Origin: Diplosphaera chodatii
Taxonomy: Eukaryota; Chlorophyta; Trebouxiophyceae; Prasiolales; Stichococcaceae
Assembly (NCBI GenBank): GCA_032358165.1
Contig: JAALGY010000031.1
Location: forward strand, 1,116,001 to 1,180,000
DNA: 64,000 nt
Direction of reading: 5' to 3'
Below the pieces are notes generated by a model. The model ran no database searches. It had not been told where the DNA came from and worked only from the letters and a program-made list of their open reading frames with translations. The translations under genes and the position numbers were made by a program. Of the stretch, positions 57,409-64,000 are shown piece by piece (position 1 is the first letter of the stretch; the number at the start of each line of letters is the position of its first letter).

Positions 57409-59187
57409 ATGCCCAAGTTTGGCGCTTTGACAACCATTGCTGCTGACTGTGCAGGGGGCGACCTGCAGCCCTTCTTCGCACAGCGGAACATCGACCCGGG
57501 CACCACCATGAAGCGGAACGACTTTGTGCGGCCTGCGCCAGACACGCGAGCGGACCACGAGCTGGCGATCGCAATTGCTCGCCTGGAGCGCACCGAAGGC
57601 GGCCCCATTGCTGAAGCACACCGCTCGGCGGCGGCACTGCAGCCGGCAGGGCAGGCAGCGCACATGCGGGTGCCCAGCGGCGGGCCGGCGGGCCACGTGC
57701 GGGTGCCGAGCAGCGGGCAGCCCGGTCACATGCGTGTGCACAGCAACGGCAGCACAGTTGATGCGAGTCGCAGGGCTCCCGCGCTCCCGGCAAGCGCTGC
57801 CAAGGGTGGCTACAAGTCCCACAGCCACGCAGCGACAGCCCCTCCCCTTCAGCACGGCTACAGCATGCTGGGTGAGGCACCCGCCCAGTACCGCCCTGCT
57901 GCAGCTCAAGCCGGGGCGTCTGGCGCATCCACCTCGATAGAGGATGCCATTCAGAACCTGAACCTTGCTAGCGCGGGTACGCCTGGGCTCTCAATTGCCG
58001 CTACCACTCCAGGTCGGGTGCACGTGGTACCGAGGCCAAAACGCTTGTATGACATGCAGGAGGCGGCGTGCCAGTCTCAGACCTGCCGACGCACGAGCAG
58101 CCGGAGCTGTGGCGCACCGGCAGCGGCCAGCAGTATGATGCAGCTATCACAAGGCAGATGTCTGGGGTGCATGCGGTGCCGCTGACGCCGCGCGTCAACA
58201 CCACCGAGCCAGCGCTCGAGACGGCAGAGATGGCACGCAAACGGTGTGCCTCTGTGCAGGCCATTTACGGGGTTGATTGATCGTGATGCATTGCCTGCCT
58301 ACTCTGCGGCGGTCGAGGTACTGGCCATGCTTGCAGCGTCTGTGATGACATTATTGACGTCTATGTATGTCAAATGCAGTCTGGAGATGCGGCTCAGGAA
58401 GTACAACCTGTGTGAGCGCAAGATCAAGGGCGATGGCAACTGCCAGTTCCGCGCGGTGGCCGACCAGCTGTACCGCGACAGCAAGTTTCACCTGGACGTG
58501 CGGCGCATCGCTGTGCACCAGCTGCGGTCCAACCCCACCACCTACTCACAGTTCGTTCCCACAGGTGTGTTGTTGCAAGGCTCAGTGGGTTCCTCCCAGT
58601 CAACCACCCAGTCACCACGGCATTTGACCCTTGAGACATAGGTCCTTACACTCCCTCTGTCAAGTGCAGACTACTGGAAGTACTGCTGGGAGATGGAGCA
58701 GCCGGGCACCTGGGGTGATCACGTCACCCTTCAGGTGCGCCCGCTGCTGCCGCTATCATCTTTGTTCAGTGGTGCACATTGCTAATTCCAGGACTGCCAC
58801 TGTCTATGCCTGCGCATCTGGCCACTGGCGTGGTGCGCGTCTCAAGGCTGACGGGGTAATCAAATGGTTGCTGCAGGCTATCGCAGATGCATTTGGCCTG
58901 CGCATCAATATTCTGACATCTTACCCGAACTCGCCCTTCATCGCCATCTCACCATCGACAGAGAAGTCGCACAGATGCTTGTACCTGAGCTTCTGGGCAG
59001 AGGTGTGCAATTGCACAGCAGTCTGCTCCTATGTCAATGTGGGTGCGGCGACCCCATCGCAAAGAGAGGCTGAACCTGTGCATGGCTAACACTGCAGATC
59101 CACTACCAGTCACTTTTTCCACGTTCTGAGCCGCCGCGTCCTGAGAAGTTTCTGGGCAGCAAGACACTGGGCAGGCTGTTCAACTAA
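57409..59187 (+). CDS. OTU-family cysteine deubiquitinase
   Basis: Ovarian-tumour protease, expected to cut ubiquitin chains. The start MPKFGALTTIAADCAGGDLQ opens a long exon (57409 to about 58011) of low-complexity sequence with a repeated H-[MV]-R-V-[PH]-S module. After a short gap in frame (58012-58056, see findings) comes a region including LPTHEQPELWRTGSG to about 58250. The OTU domain follows: about 58380-58564 (LCERKIKGDGNCQFRAVADQ, with the expected catalytic Asp and Cys in GDGNC, then YRDSKFHLDVRR), 58669-58733 (YWKYCWEMEQPGTWGDHVTL), 58877-59002 (AIADAFGLRINILTSYPNSP) and 59097-59187 (IHYQSLFPRSEPPRPEKFLG). The His in IHYQSLFP is the expected catalytic histidine. It resembles plant OTU proteins of the GDGNCQFRA type with a C-terminal catalytic domain. 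Confidence 0.9.
57640..57740 (+). repeat. Three in-frame repeats of an H-[MV]-R-V-[PH]-S module
   Basis: The OTU leader encodes AAHMRVPSGG, GHVRVPSSG and GHMRVHSNG in tandem, roughly ten-residue repeats within a disordered region. Confidence 0.75.
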
Positions 59188-59605
59188 CACTCAGGGCCTG
59201 GCCCCCCGGAGGGAGGCTGCAATATCTTCCTGAAGTCGAGAGAGTGTTCACATTGACTTGATGAGGTGCAATTGATAATTCGGTCAGGAACTGCTACTCT
59301 GCCCGGCGCTGCCAGCTGTGTGCATCAATCCTGGAACTAGAAGTTGCTGTGCACTGGTGGTGGCGGCGCGTTTGGTAGTGGGAAGTTGATCTAGTACATT
59401 ACGACGTTTAGAACTTTCGCCGCTGTTTCTTTGGTTTTTGGTTGGTGCAGTTCGGTGTATGCTCTGTCTGAGGTCTAAGCGAACATGTCTTGTTATTATC
59501 CTGCATACGACATTGAACTTGATGCAAATCTGCAGCGACCTTACCGGTATGGTCCTCTGCAATCCCGTCATGTCAGAAGGCTGTGTGTACGGCGCACACT
59601 GTTGC
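59188..59605. other. Convergent intergenic region
   Basis: 3' UTRs of the OTU gene (+) and the GNAT-like gene (-). No coding exon. Confidence 0.4.
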
Positions 59606-60680
59606 TCATGCCCTGCGAGCTCTGATCGGCTTGCTCCATCGCCTCAAAAAGGAAGTTGTGTCTGCATCCATTCGGGTGCCGACGCCGCCCCATACTAGTT
59701 GGTGAGGAAGGTCACTGAGCCGATTGGCCCCGACCTCGCGCACGACCTTGAAGCCCATCCAGCGATAATATTTGCAGAGTCGTGCATGCGTGAAGTCTGC
59801 AACGCAGCGATGGACGTCAAATGGGCAAAGCCTTAGGCTGCACAGTTGCGCAAGGCAGAGGCCAGTTGCAGATCCGCTTGCCCACTGTCACATGAAATAA
59901 AGCTGAACATCACCATCATCATTGATGGCCAGAATTTCTGCCTTCCTGCAGCCCCGTTGGAGGCAGTAGGCAATCACCGCGCCGCACATGAGCAGACCCA
60001 ATCCTGCGTGCAGACCGCCTACTGTCAGAGTGACTGCCGGTCAGTTGCAAAAATATTGCAATCTGGGACAGAGTCATGGCACCAAATAACCAAGCAGAAT
60101 GCATCCGCTGCCGTACCTGCACTGCGTTCTTTTGCAGAACGTCCACCCCTTTCTGCCAGCCTGTACATGTCGCAGACTCGGCATGTCAGCAAAGGGACGT
60201 GCATGTGCATCAGAGCACGCATTGCCCATCGTTGCCATCATACCTGTTGGCGAAGACCTGTAGGCTGTCGCAGTGCGCAAGGCCCAAGGGACCTGCTGTA
60301 AACCCTGAGGACACCCCAACGATGGGGCCTGCATCGTCGCCTGCACTTGCAAACGACTTCAAATTGCTGAGCGCGCTGGACATGCTTCCAGAGTGCGTTT
60401 TGCGACTTGCAGTATATGGTGAGGTGCCAACAACTGCACACACCGTCTCGGCATGTGATTTGGTAGAATGGCCCCAACTCCTGTACTGATAAAGCTAAGC
60501 CCCTGCACTTCAGATGGTGTACGACCATCATGACAGTTTCAGCCAGGCAAATGCGCAGCCAACATGCGCCAGTCCTTCCCACCACCCACCTAGCCGCAGC
60601 AATGTCCTGTGCCTCACTAAAGGCTAGCAGCGGTTCTGTTGCAGCTGAGTCATGCTGTAGTGCTGACTCCTGTAGCAGCA
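59606..60680 (-). CDS. GNAT-like N-acetyltransferase, plant type (5' end tentative)
   Basis: Two 3' exons are clear. 59914-60003 reads LGLLMCGAVIAYCLQRGCRK, then AEILAINDD. 59606-59796 reads ARLCKYYRWMGFKVVREVGA, NRLSDLPHQLVWGGVGTRMD, ending SFLRRWSKPIRARRA with the stop at 59606-59608. This is the C-terminal half of a GNAT fold: the helix and strand Ala-x-x-x-x-x-x-x-G-C-x-x-A-E-x-L-A-I-x-D-D, then K-Y-Y-x-x-x-G-F, as in plant proteins of unknown substrate. The upstream part is less sure: an open frame at 60520-60684 starting MLLLQESALQHDSAAT could be the first exon. Exons between 60003 and 60520 are not resolved. Confidence 0.6.
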
Positions 60681-60684
60681 ACAC

Positions 60685-61432
60685 GGAATGCTATAGACCA
60701 TGTAGCATCCAGCACCGACATGTCTCAACATGCAATATAACCTGCTGCAGGCCCCACGTTGCTACAGCACCTGCTTCGGCGCTGACGCCGTTGTGCACAC
60801 TGCATGCCTGCTAGCACTGCAGGGTGACGGCGACACGGGAGCACCGCGGCCTGGAACACTCAGCATCCTCCTCAGCATGCTGTGTAGACGCTGTGCACAG
60901 TCGAAGGGTATACCGTCATGTTGATCATGGCGGAATGGACTTCACCTGCAGCGCGCTGTGCTGGGTGCTGGAACAAGTTTGGTGCTAAGCCTACGATGGT
61001 CGATGTCCCGGGTGGTAAAGCACGTCCGCAGGGTTTGTCACCACTGAAAGCACCCAGATATGCTCGCATGCCAGATGATGCAGCAGCAGGTGCGGCGTAT
61101 GGACAGGTTTGTGCACCGGCGTTTGGCAGCAAACCGGCCTTGGGAGATGCAATGCCCAACGATGCAGTGGCACTGCAAAGGTGAATGCAAAAAGATAGTC
61201 AATGCGACTGTGTGAGGAGGGCTGCACCTAGGACCTTGTTTCTACATGCATACATGATGACAACGCTTTCGGATCATAAGGCATCCTCACATGTACACAA
61301 CGCCGACACGCAGCGGCTGGATTGCCCTGTTAGTTAGTCTGCGCATGCGCGTCGTCGGAACTTCTGCGTGACGCGCATACAGTGCGTGTTGTGTGGGCAT
61401 GCGGCATGCGGTGCATCTGAGCCAGGTGCAGC
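60685..61432. other. Gap between divergent genes (GNAT-like / NUDCD1-like)
   Basis: Probably promoters of the flanking genes. An 88-codon plus-strand frame (60918-61184) starting MLIMAEWTSPAARCAGCWNK has no recognisable family and no clear splice sites; I leave it uncalled. Confidence 0.35.
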
Positions 61433-64000
61433 ATGGCGCAGGCAGGCAGGCTGAACATCATTCGTGACCTCAGCAACAACACATTCGGCAGCTGGCGACT
61501 GGATGCATCCTCGGAAGTGCAGCCTGTGGTGCACCGCCTGCCGGGGCGTGTGGCGCCGGTGCTGGCGGGTGGCGAGGGATTCCTGCAGACAAGAACGGTG
61601 CTGCAGTACAACCATCTGCACGAGCAGCCCGGCGGCACCTACGTGTTCCTGCAGCAGGGCGGGCAACAGCCGGCGCTGCACCGACTGGAGTACAAAGCGG
61701 ACACTGCCGGCGTCGCAGTGCACCGTCTCTCAGGTGCCATGAGATGACGACCCACGGCATCATGGACCTGTTGGCTGTGCGTTCTGCCACGATACACATC
61801 CAAAATTGATAACTGTACGATATCTTGACATCTTGAGGGCAGCATAACACTGGGATTGTCATGGTATCAGGTCCGCTCGATGGTAAGCCAGAGGCAGAGG
61901 CGACAGGTGGCCTGCTGGAGCCGCGCCTGCCGCCATCTGTAGCGGAAGTGCGCAGCAGCAGCAGCGGCGACGGCGAGGGCAGTGCCGCGTCCAGCCGCCT
62001 GCTGGCCAGCAGCGGCCATGGCGACCTGTTCCTGATCCAGGATGCCGGTGTGTCCTCCTGACACACAAGGCACAATGGGTGGTCAGCAACCAACACGGGT
62101 CGTGAGCCTGCAGCATGCTGTGTCATACCAATGCTAGATATCCCCCTGTGCAGAGATTGTCCTAAACAAAGCCCTGCTGTGATGATACGTGCAGGTTCCA
62201 ACACATCGCTGCCGATTTGCCCCCTGCGGGCGCCTCCCCCTCTGCAGGGCGTGCGGCCCTTCATCCTGGAAGCTGCATACGAACGCCCAGGTCTCGTGTG
62301 TGCTGGAACGGGCAGCGGCTGCTTGCTCGCCGCACCATGCCATTGCAGCTAGCCTTGTAATGATGCAAGCCTAAGATCCAAGTGTGTTGAGGACGCGCTG
62401 CATGCACATGTGCAGACGGAAAGATGCAGTGCCTCGTTTCGGTCCTGCGGTCGAAGCAAGGCAGCACGCCGGCAGCATGCGAGGTGTTTGCCCTGACACT
62501 GTCGGCACCAACGGCAGATGCAGAGCCACTGCGCCTGGACAGGACACAGCTCTTGCAGGTGCGTCAACATGCTGTTCGTCTGTGCAGAGCAGCCTTCTGT
62601 GTCCTGGTCGGTTCAGCAACTTGGTGTGCTGCTCTTCGGCACTTAGTGGCCATGGTATGTTGGTTATTATGCTATGCAGACCTGTAGTGCCAGGCCATAT
62701 GCGGTGGTGCCGGCGCCTGCGCAGCAACTGGTCCTGCTGTCTATCGACCCCAGTGCGGCAAGGCAACCAAACACATCAGCACAGGTATACCTTCAGCTGC
62801 ACTTGTCAGGTCATGTGCTGCAATGTTAGGGGCGATTCGAAAGCGGCTCAGCCCTGCTGTCAAGCGATTGTGCTCAAGCTGGAACGCAGGAGTCGACAGA
62901 GCAGGCGGCGGCTGCAGTTGGCATGCCTGATGCGGCCGAGGTCTTTGATGCCAACCCACGAAGCATGGAGGCGGCAGTGGCCAATTTGGCACGCTTCACT
63001 TCGGACAGACCTGCAGGTGCTGCCCCTGCTGCCGCTGCCGATGGCTGCAGACACTGCTAGCCCTTCTCCTTTGTTCACAAACAAAAGATCTATATGTGTC
63101 ATGGCAGATAAGTCACGTCAACAGCAAATCTGCTGGCAGCTCTGTTCCAGCATGCAAGAAGCTGCTTAGCGATCTCAAACCCGAGCATAGGTGGTCCTAT
63201 CAGCGAGCGGCTGGCAGATATCGACAGCGAGACGGGGCCTGGGGGCGAGGGCGCTTTAGGGGGAGAGCCCGAGGTGGCGCTGGTGCTGCTGTCTATGGAG
63301 CATGCAGAAACAGGTGCCTGGGCGTACTGCAGACTGTTTGTAGGCGGGTCTCCATGCGTCAGTAATTCACACCCTTCAAACAAGCGTGTGCTGCGACTGG
63401 CTTGCAACTCTGCATGATACGGGAGTAGCGGTGTGCATCGCCTTGACATGCTTGAGCCGTTACAGGGAGCAACGGACCTGTGGAGGTGGATCGCATCGTC
63501 TGCGGCAGCCACCGGCTTCTGGGCTGCAGTAGTGGCGACGGCAACGGCACCTCAGGTGGAGATGCGCTGTGTTTGTGGGTCAGCGATGCATGCGTTCAAG
63601 TGTCAAACGTATCAGACATAACATCATGCAAGTTGAGCTCGTGCTGAGTTAACCTTTTGGCATACAGCGCTATTGGGCCTGACGGACGATGTGGATGCTG
63701 CCGTGGTCCGGATCAGCATCGCCAGCAATGCCACTATTGTGGCAGACCACGTTGCTTCGGTGCCGGCACTCGCGTATGTCGCCGCTGGCAAAGTGCAACG
63801 CCGTGCGGTGCTGTTTGGGCCACCAGGTGCTGTTCAGCTGTTGCTATTGCCTGGTCTGCCCTGAGGACCACGGGAATGGTCGAGATGATGGCGAGGATGG
63901 CAGTACGGACGCTGACCAGCTGTATGCTGTTCGCAGGCATTGACGTAGCTGCCGCAATCGTGGAGGGACATGCATATGCATATGTCTACAAGGCTGTTGC
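61433..64000 (+). CDS. NUDCD1-like protein (3' partial)
   Basis: Start ATG at 61433-61435 (MAQAGRLNIIRDLSNNTFGS). The exons resemble NudC domain-containing protein 1 (NUDCD1/CML66) in order: LQYNHLHEQPGGTYVFLQQ near 61600, SGHGDLFLIQDAG near 62010-62045, VRPFILEAAYERPG near 62250, MQCLVSVLRSKQGSTPAACE from 62424, PAPAQQLVLLSIDPSAA near 62720, ISERLADIDSET near 63200, VDRIVCGSHRLLGCSSGDGN near 63490-63540, and TDDVDAAVVRIS followed by SVPALAYVAAGKVQRR from about 63670. The last blocks align with the HDVDALLW...NALGYVQASKRDKK end of NUDCD1. I could not find a clear CS (p23-like) domain between 62760 and 63170; it may be diverged or split. The gene runs off the window. Exon borders are approximate. 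Confidence 0.58.

Noticed and set aside
1..64000. Mobile elements, CRISPR arrays, phage or operon structure
   Set aside because: No terminal repeats, transposase or reverse-transcriptase motifs, spaced direct repeats or bacterial gene clusters were seen.

Overview
The window is nuclear DNA of a eukaryote, most likely a green alga (chlorophyte, possibly a trebouxiophyte). It is moderately GC-rich. Nearly every gene is cut into short exons by GT-AG introns with TGCAG acceptors. The gene content is eukaryotic and partly plant-like: ATG7, plastid-type chorismate mutase, PHT4/SLC17 carrier, ACBP-kelch protein, ribophorin I and syntaxin-18. I see no operons, phage, CRISPR array, insertion sequence, rRNA or tRNA gene. 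Exons were joined by hand, using splice sites and reading phase and comparing with remembered families. Where all phases close, boundaries are probably right to the base; elsewhere they are approximate, and this is stated per entry.

Layout. 1-1108 (-): 5' part of an acyl-CoA-binding/kelch protein. 2108-3024 (+): small DUF2062-like membrane protein. 4170-5621 (-): unrecognised protein. 6496-10035 (-): KHDC4-like KH protein, head to head with 10518-15549 (+): ATG7. 16255-19497 (-): PHT4/SLC17 transporter. 20003-21690 (-): MRTO4 ribosome-assembly factor. 22351-24140 (+): chorismate mutase. 24390-25510 (-): IMP3. 26062-28128 (+): HAD phosphatase. 28634-34808 (-): long protein with four U1-type zinc fingers. 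35583-37250 (-): syntaxin-18/SYP81-like SNARE. 38618-44543 (+): UvrD/Rep-type helicase with an organelle-like leader. 45178-47474 (+): secreted orphan protein. 47900 to about 50240 (-): single-pass membrane orphan. 50611-52058 (+): PDCL3-like chaperone. 52281-56405 (-): ribophorin I. 57409-59187 (+): OTU deubiquitinase. 59606 to about 60680 (-): GNAT-like acetyltransferase. 61433 to the end (+): NUDCD1-like protein, cut by the window edge.

The genes are mostly independent housekeeping genes in alternating orientation. Loose themes are ribosome and snoRNA biogenesis (MRTO4 and IMP3, flanking chorismate mutase), the endomembrane system (syntaxin-18, ribophorin I), and protein quality control (ATG7, OTU, PDCL3). 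I found no new multi-gene system. The most unusual features are a set of GC-AG introns, several with the odd donor GCGAG, the four-finger protein, the organelle-targeted UvrD helicase with a low-complexity tail, and three orphan proteins.
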